63,941 nt of DNA, taken from Ignavibacteria bacterium. GTDB taxonomy: Bacteria > Bacteroidota > Ignavibacteria > Tepidaquicellales > OLB5. The first letter of the stretch is position 1, and every line of letters begins with the position of its first letter. A model generated the notes under the pieces. The model made no database searches, was not told the origin of the DNA, and saw only the letters and a program-made list of their open reading frames with translations. The translations under genes and the position numbers were made by a program. The DNA lies in contig JAUQWS010000021.1 in NCBI GenBank assembly GCA_030835025.1, forward strand, positions 1 through 63,941, given 5' to 3'. Positions 47,045-55,361 of the stretch are shown in pieces.

Positions 47045-47896
47045 TTATACAACGGTACTGTACTCTTCTTTATTTTTTACCAGATTTTCAAATTCTTCAA
47101 CAGACATGCTCATGTTCCAATAAGTAAAAAAGACAGTTTTCATTGCGTCTGCAAGACTCGGATGATTAACAATCATTGAGGTAAGTTCCGGCTTCATAGA
47201 AATTCTGTCTGCAAGCGAGATCATAGTTATAGTACCGTCTATAATGGCTAACTTCATTGGCAGTTCTTTATAAACCCTGACTTCTTCACCTATATTCCGG
47301 TAAGCATTCAGAAAATGGATTAAATTGTCTATCTCATCTTTTGTTTTCAGGTTTCCGTATTCATATAAACCTTTAATGGTTACATTTTTTTTGAGAGTTT
47401 CGCTTTCTTCTTCAATATTGTCATTCATATTAACCGCGTATGGGGCTTTTACAAAAACAAGAAATTCTTCCTTCAGGGTTTTTTCAAACTCGATCCATTT
47501 TGCTTTTAGAGTACCTGGGTCACTGATTATTTCTATATAATCCAGTGGAGAATCAAACTTTTCCTTTTCATTAAAAATTTTAGTTAACATCTCTCCAAAA
47601 TTCCGAGCTTCTTCTTTTTTCCTGTTCAATTCGATTTCCTGAACAGATAAAATATTTTGCAACGCAATTTTAGGCTCTACACTGCTGAATATTTTGTTTC
47701 CGTTTTTGAAATTTTCATTACACATCTTTTTTTTGACAAGGTTTTGAAGAATTTCATAACATTTTGTTCGTGTGACCGAAGTTATTTTTGCAACTTCGGG
47801 CGCAGTTAATTCCCTCTTCTGAAGTAAGGCAACATACACTTCCGCTTCTCTTTTCGGGATCCCATAATTTTTTAATTTATCAATTATTTCATCCAT
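47045..47896 (-). CDS. TrmB-family transcriptional regulator
   Basis: This 283-aa DNA-binding regulator has an N-terminal winged helix (about 1-70: 'YGIPKREAEVYVALLQ', 'TAPEVAKITSVTRTKCYEIL', the helix-turn-helix), followed by a TrmB effector-type domain. TrmB proteins are best known in archaea, where they sense sugars and control sugar-uptake genes. They also occur in bacteria. It is divergent from the radical SAM gene and about 4.5 kb from the glgB-malQ cluster. A double GGTGA site lies 35-69 bp upstream of its start, consistent with autoregulation. Confidence 0.88.
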   Translation of the reverse strand: MDEIIDKLKNYGIPKREAEVYVALLQKRELTAPEVAKITSVTRTKCYEILQNLVKKKMCNENFKNGNKIFSSVEPKIALQNILSVQEIELNRKKEEARNFGEMLTKIFNEKEKFDSPLDYIEIISDPGTLKAKWIEFEKTLKEEFLVFVKAPYAVNMNDNIEEESETLKKNVTIKGLYEYGNLKTKDEIDNLIHFLNAYRNIGEEVRVYKELPMKLAIIDGTITMISLADRISMKPELTSMIVNHPSLADAMKTVFFTYWNMSMSVEEFENLVKNKEEYSTVV

Positions 47897-47930
47897 GATC
47901 TTTGTTTAGTAATTTTAGATTTATGTTGTC

Positions 47931-47965
47931 TCACCTTTGAGGTGAATGTCTCCCTTTGATGGTGA
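47931..47965 (-). promoter_or_regulatory. Candidate TrmB operator pair upstream of the TrmB gene
   Basis: A perfect palindrome TCACCTTTGAGGTGA (47931-47945) is followed by a degenerate second copy, TCCCTTTGATGGTGA (47951-47965). The copies start exactly 20 bp apart, i.e. two helical turns, so both GGTGA half-sites lie on one face of the DNA. It lies between the TrmB start (47896) and the divergent radical SAM gene. Confidence 0.5.
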
Positions 47966-48191
47966 TACAATATTAATATGTTTTTTAATAAAAATCAAGC
48001 AATAATGTTTGATTAACTGTGCATTAACAGTAAATAGTTATAAATTAATAATTAAAACAAACAATCTAAATTAAACTTGAATCAAACACATGATTTTTAG
48101 ATTAATTTCTAAAAATATTATCTGAAAATTTATGAATTTATATCATACAATGATTTGCTTGAAATGAATTGAAGTGTTAAATTCAGACTGA

Positions 48192-49271
48192 ATGAAACAC
48201 CTTGATCTGAAATCCCGCGGAGCAGCACTTAACACCAAAAACAGGTTCGAGCCTTTCCATATTGAATTTGACGAGGAATACCTGAACGAGTATTTCGATA
48301 GCGGTGAAAACCTGAAGAAAGTAAAGACACAATTCTTCAATGATAATACAAAATCCATTCTCGCAAAGAATGATTCACCCGACCTTGGATTTGATTACAG
48401 TATCAATCCATACCGCGGCTGTGAACACGGATGCATCTACTGTTATGCAAGGCCTTCGCATGAGTATTTAGGATTTTCCGCGGGACTGGATTTTGAAACA
48501 AAAATAATGGTAAAAAAAGATGCTCCCCAATTGCTTGAAGAAGCGTTCAGCAAAAAGTCATGGATTCCCCAGTCAATAATGTTTTCCGGAAATACTGACT
48601 GTTACCAGCCTGTTGAAAGAAAGCTCGGCATAACCCGGGAGTGCCTTAAGGTATTTCTGAAGTTCCGGAATCCGGTTGGGGTAATTACCAAGAACGCTCT
48701 CATTCAAAGAGATATTGACATTCTGAAAGAACTTGCTGAGTTAAGCCTTGTGACAACTGTGATATCGATTACAACCCTGCACAGGGAACTTTCTCGAAAG
48801 CTTGAACCGAGAACTTCTGTACCTGTTAAACGGCTTGAAACTATCAGTAAGCTCTCTTCAGAAGGTATACCGATTGGAGTGAATGTTGCTCCGATAATTC
48901 CGGGATTAAATGACGAAGAGATTCCGGCAATACTGAAAGCAGCTGCGGAGTGCGGGGCTGTTTTTGCAGGCAGAACAATTTTGCGGCTCCCTTATTCCAT
49001 TAAGGACTTATTCATTGAATGGCTTGAGCGGAATTACCCGGAAAAAGCTTCAAGAATACTTAACAGAATAAAAGAAGTTAGGGGCGGAGAATTATCGAGT
49101 GCGGAGTTTGGCAAACGCATGCGCGGTGAAGGAAAGTATGCCGAGCATATTCACCAATTGTTCAAAACTTGCTGCAACAGGTACGGTCTGAATAAAGAAA
49201 AGATCGAAATACGTACAGATCTGTTCAAGCCGCCCCGAAAAGCTTCCGGTCAAGGAGAATTATTCGGTTGA
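48192..49271 (+). CDS. PA0069-family radical SAM protein
   Basis: This 359-aa protein has the radical SAM iron-sulfur motif CxxxCxxC in 'YRGCEHGCIYCYARPSH' (Cys77, Cys81, Cys84), preceded by 'FDYSINPYRGC', the signature of the PA0069 family related to spore photoproduct lyase-like proteins. 'SGNTDCYQPVERKLGITR', 'VGVITKNALIQRDIDIL' and 'VNVAPIIPGLND' are also family blocks. Function unresolved, possibly DNA- or RNA-related. It starts at an ATG and is divergent from the TrmB gene. Confidence 0.92.
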   Translation: MKHLDLKSRGAALNTKNRFEPFHIEFDEEYLNEYFDSGENLKKVKTQFFNDNTKSILAKNDSPDLGFDYSINPYRGCEHGCIYCYARPSHEYLGFSAGLDFETKIMVKKDAPQLLEEAFSKKSWIPQSIMFSGNTDCYQPVERKLGITRECLKVFLKFRNPVGVITKNALIQRDIDILKELAELSLVTTVISITTLHRELSRKLEPRTSVPVKRLETISKLSSEGIPIGVNVAPIIPGLNDEEIPAILKAAAECGAVFAGRTILRLPYSIKDLFIEWLERNYPEKASRILNRIKEVRGGELSSAEFGKRMRGEGKYAEHIHQLFKTCCNRYGLNKEKIEIRTDLFKPPRKASGQGELFG

Positions 49272-49399
49272 CTTATAGGGGAGTTTGTTTGTGTGAATTC
49301 AGAAACGAAAATTTTCATTGAAAACTATTCTCTTTGTGCGTAGTTTTGAAAAATATTCTATAATTTGTAATTCAAAGCAATCAGAAATAAGAAGTATAC

Positions 49400-50263
49400 A
49401 TGCAAAATCTGTACGAGTTAATTAAGGAGAGTCTGCATTTCAATAAATTTACTCTGAACGACCTGGTTTGCGTTGAATATACCTGTCCTTTGACAGAAGA
49501 AAACGCAAGTATATTTGCCCAGTCCGATTACATTATTCATGTGCTCAGCGGAAAAAAAACGTGGAAAACCATTCACGGCTTATGGCCACTCAAAGCCGGA
49601 GATACTCTGTACGTCAAAAAAGGTGCTGCCAGGATCACACAGTATTTTGAAGAAAGCTTCTGCATGCTCGGTTTTTTCCTGCCTGATACTTTGATCAGAG
49701 AATCACTTGCAGATCCTTTGAAAATGACTCCGGTAATCAGAAACATACAGATAGATAAATTCACTGCTGCAGAGCTAAAACAAAGCAAATATCTTGATGG
49801 CTTCTTTCAGTCAATGTTAACTTACTTCAGAGGAAAAGAACAGCCGCCTGACTCCATAATAAGCTTTAAGATCAACGAGCTCCTTTTGAATATTGTGAGT
49901 GACAGCAGTAACGCTGAATTGATCTCATATTTCAAATCACTGACTAAATCCACTAAGCCCTCAATTCACAGCATTATGGAACAAAACTTTTTCTATAACC
50001 TGAGCCTTGAAGAGTTTGCAAAACTAAGCCATAGAAGTCTTTCAGCGTTCAAGCGTGAGTTCAGGATACATTATGGAAGCAATCCTGGAAAGTGGCTCCT
50101 GACTAAACGACTGCATTATTCAGCTAACCTGCTCATGCAGGATCAGTTGAATATTACCCAAATTGCATTTGAAAGCGGTTTTGAAAATGCCTCTCATTTC
50201 AGCCGTGCTTTTAAGCAGGAATTCGGGAAATCTCCAATCGAATACCGTAAATCCATATCCTGA
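49400..50263 (+). CDS. AraC-family transcriptional regulator
   Basis: This 287-aa regulator has an N-terminal cupin-like effector domain (about 20-110, 'AGDTLYVKKGAARIT') and a C-terminal AraC double helix-turn-helix (about 185-283: 'NLSLEEFAKLSHRSLSAFKR' and 'ITQIAFESGFENASHFSRAF' followed by 'FGKSPIEYR', the classic signature). The inducer is unknown. It lies 114 bp upstream of a methyltransferase gene on the same strand. Confidence 0.93.
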   Translation: MQNLYELIKESLHFNKFTLNDLVCVEYTCPLTEENASIFAQSDYIIHVLSGKKTWKTIHGLWPLKAGDTLYVKKGAARITQYFEESFCMLGFFLPDTLIRESLADPLKMTPVIRNIQIDKFTAAELKQSKYLDGFFQSMLTYFRGKEQPPDSIISFKINELLLNIVSDSSNAELISYFKSLTKSTKPSIHSIMEQNFFYNLSLEEFAKLSHRSLSAFKREFRIHYGSNPGKWLLTKRLHYSANLLMQDQLNITQIAFESGFENASHFSRAFKQEFGKSPIEYRKSIS

Positions 50264-50339
50264 CAACCGGCGCAGCCTGCCTGGACTCTACAGTCAATTT
50301 TTCAAGCTTCTAAGCAAAGAATGCGTTTTTTGAATCCTC

Positions 50340-50347
50340 TATTTTTG
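50340..50347 (+). promoter_or_regulatory. Candidate -7 box (TATTTTTG) for the methyltransferase
   Basis: TATTTTTG matches TAnnTTTG, 30 bp before ATG 50378. No TTG stands at the expected -33 spacing, so the case is weak. Confidence 0.3.
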
Positions 50348-50377
50348 TATTATTATTTAAACTAAACATAATACAAA

Positions 50378-51214
50378 ATGGAAACCATTCAGATTAACAC
50401 AGCTATTGAAGATCATTACAACAGGCCGGGACTTTTTGAAGATATTACTGAACGGCTAAAATGGCAGGGTATTAGCCCTGAAAGCGTCACACGTTCAAAT
50501 ATTGCAGGCGTTGATGAATTTCACCTGAGGGGTGCAGAAGTATCAAAAGAAATTGCAGAAGAAGCTCAGGTAAATGGAGCCAAAGTTCTGGATATTGGCT
50601 GCGGCATCGGCGGACCTGCCAGAATGCTTGCCGACGAGCACAACTGCACTGTAACAGGAATTGACATGAGCAGTGAGTTCATAAGGACTGCAGAGAAGCT
50701 CTCAGCGATGGTCGGGCTCGAAACCAAAACTGAGTTCATTTACGGTGATGCACTTGAATTGCCGTTTGAGGACAAATCATTTGACGCTGTTTGGACACAA
50801 CATGTTCAAATGAATATCGAAGATAAAGAGCGATTCTATTCTGAAGCCGCAAGAGTCATGAAATCAGGTGGAAAGCTTATTTACCACGACATATTCAGAA
50901 ACGGTGAAAATGATGCCTATTATCCTGTACCCTGGGCAAATGATGCTGCCATCAGCTTTCTTCAAACAATCTCTAACAAAGATAGAATCCTGAATGAGTT
51001 GGGATTCAAAAGAGTAAAAACGACTGATCAAACAGAAAAAGCTGTTCAATTCCTTAACAATTTGTTTGTGAAAATCAGTGAGAACGGACTGCCGAAGCTG
51101 GGATTGAATGTCCTGATCGGCGCATCTACAGTTGAAAAGCTACGCAATGTACACAGAAGCCTGATAGAAAAAAAGATCGTACTTCAAAGCGGAATATATC
51201 AGAAAAATAACTGA
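50378..51214 (+). CDS. Class I SAM-dependent methyltransferase
   Basis: This 278-aa protein has a methyltransferase domain with motif I 'KVLDIGCGIGGPARMLADEH', motif II 'VTGIDMSSEFIRTAEKL', 'GDALELPFEDKSFDAVWTQH' and 'AARVMKSGGKLIYHDIF'. Chain order and the 'GCGIGGPAR' motif resemble small-molecule methyltransferases of the tocopherol/sarcosine-dimethylglycine type. Substrate unknown. Adjacency to an AraC regulator suggests it may be a target of that regulator. Confidence 0.9.
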   Translation: METIQINTAIEDHYNRPGLFEDITERLKWQGISPESVTRSNIAGVDEFHLRGAEVSKEIAEEAQVNGAKVLDIGCGIGGPARMLADEHNCTVTGIDMSSEFIRTAEKLSAMVGLETKTEFIYGDALELPFEDKSFDAVWTQHVQMNIEDKERFYSEAARVMKSGGKLIYHDIFRNGENDAYYPVPWANDAAISFLQTISNKDRILNELGFKRVKTTDQTEKAVQFLNNLFVKISENGLPKLGLNVLIGASTVEKLRNVHRSLIEKKIVLQSGIYQKNN

Positions 51215-51253
51215 GAATCCGGCAAGCACCCAAGTAACATTTTGAAATTCTGA

Positions 51254-51337
51254 GAACTATTTTCCAAATGCTGCTTGTTCTTATTCGTTTGTGATCCTGC
51301 AATTGACTGCATGAATAAGCAGCTTGGAAATAGCTTC
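51254..51337. repeat. Imperfect inverted repeat (about 25-33 nt arms)
   Basis: Left arm 51254-51286 (starting GAACTATTTTCCAA) pairs with right arm 51313-51337 (ending GGAAATAGCTTC). The core TCCAA..GCTGCTT matches AAGCAGCTTGGA with a 2-nt bulge, plus a 6-nt bulge beyond. No T-run follows, so it is not a normal terminator. It fills the gap between the methyltransferase and LVIVD genes. Confidence 0.55.
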
Positions 51338-51418
51338 CGTGTCCTTTTATTTGGATAAATAATTTGATCTTATTATGATAAATTAGGGTTAACAATCAAA
51401 TTATCTGATATTTCTGTT

Positions 51419-52435
51419 ATGACACGATCATTTTCATCAGCGGTTTTAGTAGTTTTTTTTTCGATCATATTTCTCGGGTGTAAAGATAGCACCACCAACG
51501 ACCCTATTGTAGATGAATCAAATATATCCCTGGTCAGTATTTACCAGACTAATGCCTCAACTAACGGAGTATGTGTATATCCTGTAAGCTTCAGGAACTA
51601 TGCTTTCATTGCGGACGGTTCCAACGGACTTCAGATCATTGATGTAACTCAGGTAAACTCGCCTGATTCAGTTTCATCTTTCAATACAGGCGGAAGTGCT
51701 AATGACGTGACGGTTGCCGGTATCAACAATGATGTATATGCCTTTGTATCTGATTATAGCGGAGGTTTAGTTATAATAGATGTTTCAGATCCCGGAAATC
51801 CTATGCTTACCGGCGTTATCAATATACCCGGCTTGACCAATACTTCCTTTATTGACGGTTTAAATGAACGTGGTTACATAGGGGTTGATAATGGTAATCT
51901 GTATACGGTCGATCTTTCATCACTCCCAAATCCGCCCTCAGCATTTACTATGATCAATCCGTCGTATGAAAGTATAAAAGGACTGTATGTATCAGGAAAT
52001 CTGTTATTTGCAGCCTGCTCAAACACAGGTATGTTGATCTATGATGTTTCAAATGTTAACAGCATAAACCTGCTATCCGTTACAAATACTTCAGGAAGTG
52101 CAAGCGACGTGGTCGTAAACACGGGATACGCATATATTGCAGATTCATTTAACGGATTACTGATCTTCAATGTCTCAAATCCTTCTGCACCATCACTTTT
52201 ATCCCGCTATCCCCCGTTTGAACAGATCCTTGGAGTTGCTGTAAACAACAACACTGCATATACTGCTGATAACGGTTACGGAGTGGAATCCATTAATATC
52301 TCAACACCATCAAATCCGACTCAATCAGGCTATAACAAAACAAACAGTTCTGCAAATAATGTATTCTACTTCGGAGGATATTTGTACCTTGCCGCTGCCG
52401 AAGGCGGATTGGCGATCTTCAGGCCTTCAAATTAA
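51419..52435 (+). CDS. LVIVD-repeat lipoprotein
   Basis: This 338-aa protein has a lipoprotein signal peptide ending in the lipobox 'FLGC' (Cys near residue 21). The rest is built of LVIVD-type beta-propeller repeats, e.g. 'YAFIADGSNGLQIIDVTQVN', 'YAFVSDYSGGLVIIDVSDPG' and 'YAYIADSFNGLLIFNVSNPS'. This surface-exposed or periplasmic propeller is likely a binding module; ligand unknown. glgB starts 15 bp after its stop, so it is probably transcribed with the glycogen genes. Confidence 0.88.
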   Translation: MTRSFSSAVLVVFFSIIFLGCKDSTTNDPIVDESNISLVSIYQTNASTNGVCVYPVSFRNYAFIADGSNGLQIIDVTQVNSPDSVSSFNTGGSANDVTVAGINNDVYAFVSDYSGGLVIIDVSDPGNPMLTGVINIPGLTNTSFIDGLNERGYIGVDNGNLYTVDLSSLPNPPSAFTMINPSYESIKGLYVSGNLLFAACSNTGMLIYDVSNVNSINLLSVTNTSGSASDVVVNTGYAYIADSFNGLLIFNVSNPSAPSLLSRYPPFEQILGVAVNNNTAYTADNGYGVESINISTPSNPTQSGYNKTNSSANNVFYFGGYLYLAAAEGGLAIFRPSN

Positions 52436-52450
52436 TTATACAATACCCAA

Positions 52451-54652
52451 ATGAAACACAGAGAAATAAATAAAGATATTAAGCATATAGAAGAAGAGGC
52501 TGAAAAGAGAAAGAAAAAGATTTCCGAGTCTCTTCATCCAAAACCGGAACAGGAAGAGATAAAGATCACTGCTGAGCCTGGACCCGTTTTAGATGCTGAG
52601 GAAACGCCTCAGCCTGCCAAGCCTGAAATTCCAATTGAGCCCGTACTTGTCGAAGAGCCCGATATTACCATCGAAACGATCGAAGATGACGGAGAAGTTT
52701 ACGATACGCTTATCACTGATTTTGATGCGCATCTTTTCAACAGCGGAACTTATTATAAAGCCTATGAGAAGTTTGGCGCACAAATTACTGTTGAAGGAGG
52801 AAAAACAGGCGTAAGATTTTCAACCTGGGCACCTAATGCTGAAAGAATAAGTGTTATCGGTGAATTCAACGGATGGACTGAAGGCCATAATGACATGGAA
52901 AAAGTTCATGTATCAGGATTGTGGTCAGTATTCATTCCTGGATTGAAGGAGGGTGACACCTACAAGTATTCCATCAACTCTGCAGTTGACGGTCATTACA
53001 GGCGCAAAATCGATCCCTATGCTTTCCGTTCAGAGCACAGGCCGAAAAACGCATGCGTTGTTCATGATATTAACAAATATTCGTGGAATGACAGTGATTG
53101 GATGGAGAAAAGACTTTCTTCGCCTCGGTCTTTTGTAAATTCTCCTGTAAATATATATGAACTTCACTTTGGCTCGTGGAAGAAAGATCATGAGAACAAG
53201 GATTTTCCGAATGAATGGGGTTACTTAAGTTACGGCCGGCTTGCACATGAAATAGTTGATTACGTTAAGAAGATGGGTAACACACATATCGAGCTTATGC
53301 CTGTTATGGAGCATCCGCTTGATATTTCATGGGGATACCAGGTAACTCATTACTTTGCTCCCACAAGCAGGTTCGGCACACCCGATGATTTTATGTACTT
53401 TGTGGACTACTGCCACCAAAACGGCATTGGAGTGATCCTGGACTGGGTCCCTGCCCACTTCCCTGCCGATGAACATGGTCTGGCTCTTTTTGACGGAAAA
53501 CAGATCTATGCTTATGAAAGCTGGAAAAAAGGCTTTCATAAGGACTGGAACACTTACATCTTCGATTATGCACGTCCACAGGTTCAGAATTTCCTCATCT
53601 CAAGCGCTTTGTTCTGGCTGGAGAAATACCACGTTGACGGGCTTAGAGTTGATGCTGTTGCTTCGATGCTTTATCTTGATTACTCAAGAGAGCATGGCGA
53701 GTGGGAGCCAAATATACACGGCGGCAGGGAAAATCTTGAGGCTGTTGAGTTCCTGAAACATATGAATGAAGTTGTGCACAAGTATCACCCTGATGTACTG
53801 ATGATAGCCGAAGAATCCACATCATGGCCCGGAGTTTCTCACCCGGTATACGAAGGAGGTCTAGGCTTCGATATGAAATGGAACATGGGCTGGATGAATG
53901 ATATATTGCTCTATTTCTCCAAGGATCCAATCCACCGCAAATATCACCAGGGGAAAATTACGTTTTCTCTGTGGTATGCTTTCAGCGAGAATTTTGTGCT
54001 GCCGGTATCTCACGATGAAGTCGTTCACGGAAAGAGATCACTGCTTGAAAAAATGCCGGGCGATACATGGCAGAAGTTTGCCAACCTTAGATTATTCCTC
54101 GGATTCATGACGGGTCATCCGGGCAAAAAACTTAATTTCATGACTACCGATATCGGTCAGCATAATGAATGGAACTCGGAATCCTCGCTAGAATGGAACC
54201 TGCTTGAGCTTGTAGATATGAATAAGAAGCTGAATAAGTTTGTCATAGACCTGAACGGACTTTACAAATCACACCCTGCACTATATGAAGTTGATTTCCA
54301 CAGTGATGGTTTCCATTGGATAGATTTTTCTGACGCAGTCAATAGTGTGCTTTCTTTCTACAGGATAAGTTCTGATAAGAAGCAGATAATTCTGTTTACT
54401 TTAAACATGACGCCAACGGTGCGTGAAAATTATCAAGTTGGAGTCCCTGAGCCGGGTTACTGGAAGGAAATTCTCAACAGCGACGCTGAAGAATATGGGG
54501 GCAGCGGAGTTGGCAATATGGGCGGAAAAACATCTGAGCATATTGCATGCAGGAACTGGGAGAATTCCGTCAGAGTCACCCTCCCGCCGCTTGCCGTGAA
54601 TGTGTATGAATGGGATAGCCAAAAACAGAATACTGAAATCACTGGTAAATAA
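52451..54652 (+). CDS. glgB: 1,4-alpha-glucan branching enzyme
   Basis: GlgB adds alpha-1,6 branches to glycogen. The 733-aa chain has a CBM48 domain (about 110-200, 'RFSTWAPNAERISVIGEFNG') and a GH13 barrel with nucleophile Asp401 ('DGLRVDAVASM'), acid/base Glu454 ('MIAEEST') and Asp522 ('VSHDEVVHGK'). The normal start region 'TDFDAHLFNSGTYYKAYEKF' is preceded by an unusual, very acidic/Pro-rich extension of about 85 residues. It begins the alpha-glucan cluster glgB-DUF1697-GH57-malQ. Glycogen synthase and phosphorylase are not in the window. Confidence 0.96.
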   Translation: MKHREINKDIKHIEEEAEKRKKKISESLHPKPEQEEIKITAEPGPVLDAEETPQPAKPEIPIEPVLVEEPDITIETIEDDGEVYDTLITDFDAHLFNSGTYYKAYEKFGAQITVEGGKTGVRFSTWAPNAERISVIGEFNGWTEGHNDMEKVHVSGLWSVFIPGLKEGDTYKYSINSAVDGHYRRKIDPYAFRSEHRPKNACVVHDINKYSWNDSDWMEKRLSSPRSFVNSPVNIYELHFGSWKKDHENKDFPNEWGYLSYGRLAHEIVDYVKKMGNTHIELMPVMEHPLDISWGYQVTHYFAPTSRFGTPDDFMYFVDYCHQNGIGVILDWVPAHFPADEHGLALFDGKQIYAYESWKKGFHKDWNTYIFDYARPQVQNFLISSALFWLEKYHVDGLRVDAVASMLYLDYSREHGEWEPNIHGGRENLEAVEFLKHMNEVVHKYHPDVLMIAEESTSWPGVSHPVYEGGLGFDMKWNMGWMNDILLYFSKDPIHRKYHQGKITFSLWYAFSENFVLPVSHDEVVHGKRSLLEKMPGDTWQKFANLRLFLGFMTGHPGKKLNFMTTDIGQHNEWNSESSLEWNLLELVDMNKKLNKFVIDLNGLYKSHPALYEVDFHSDGFHWIDFSDAVNSVLSFYRISSDKKQIILFTLNMTPTVRENYQVGVPEPGYWKEILNSDAEEYGGSGVGNMGGKTSEHIACRNWENSVRVTLPPLAVNVYEWDSQKQNTEITGK

Positions 54653-54744
54653 GATGTGCAAAGTCTAATAGAGTATAAACCGGGGATCCTAACTTCATTC
54701 CGTATTGTAGTAGATCATTATTCATTACTCATCACTAATTGTAA

Positions 54745-55272
54745 ATGACCTATTTTGCATTCTTAAAAGGTATTAATGTAGGCGGCAACCATATTATCAA
54801 AATGGCAGAGCTTAAAGCTATGTTTGAAAGAATGGAATTGAAGAATGTCCGTACTTTCATTCAGAGCGGGAATGTTGTGTTTGAATCCCCTGCCAAAGCT
54901 GATGCACTCAAAAAGAAGATAGAATCCGGTTTAAAGAAATCAGTCGGATATGAAGTAATTGTAGTAATTCGCACTAAAGAAGAATTGGAAAAGATCATTG
55001 AACAATATCCTTTCGGAAAAGTTAAGGGGCATACGGAATGCAGGATCAATGTCGGTTTCCTTGAAACTGCGCCGGATAAACCGGCAATTAATGAACTGGA
55101 AATGCTGAACACCGATAAAGAAATGTTTCTTGTCAAGGGTGATAATTTGTATCATTTGTGCAGAACAGGATTTGCTGAATCGCTAGCAGGCAAAAATATC
55201 ATTGAGAAAAAACTAAAAGTGAAAGCAACGGTTAGGAACTGGAACACAGTAAACAAGATATTGAATATATAA
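54745..55272 (+). CDS. DUF1697 family protein
   Basis: This 175-aa cytoplasmic protein of the DUF1697 family begins with 'YFAFLKGINVGGNHIIKMAE', followed by 'NVRTFIQSGNVVFESP', which are the family signature blocks. The C-terminal 'NWNTVNKILNI' is also typical. The biochemical role is unknown. It lies inside the alpha-glucan cluster, 92 bp after glgB and 89 bp before the GH57 gene, on the same strand; this is probably incidental. Confidence 0.88.
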   Translation: MTYFAFLKGINVGGNHIIKMAELKAMFERMELKNVRTFIQSGNVVFESPAKADALKKKIESGLKKSVGYEVIVVIRTKEELEKIIEQYPFGKVKGHTECRINVGFLETAPDKPAINELEMLNTDKEMFLVKGDNLYHLCRTGFAESLAGKNIIEKKLKVKATVRNWNTVNKILNI

Positions 55273-55361
55273 CAGAGATATTTTTCCCTATTAAATAATT
55301 CCATCAATTCATAGTTTCGTATTCTGAAACTGCCAAATTGCGCTGTTTCACAATTTCACTA

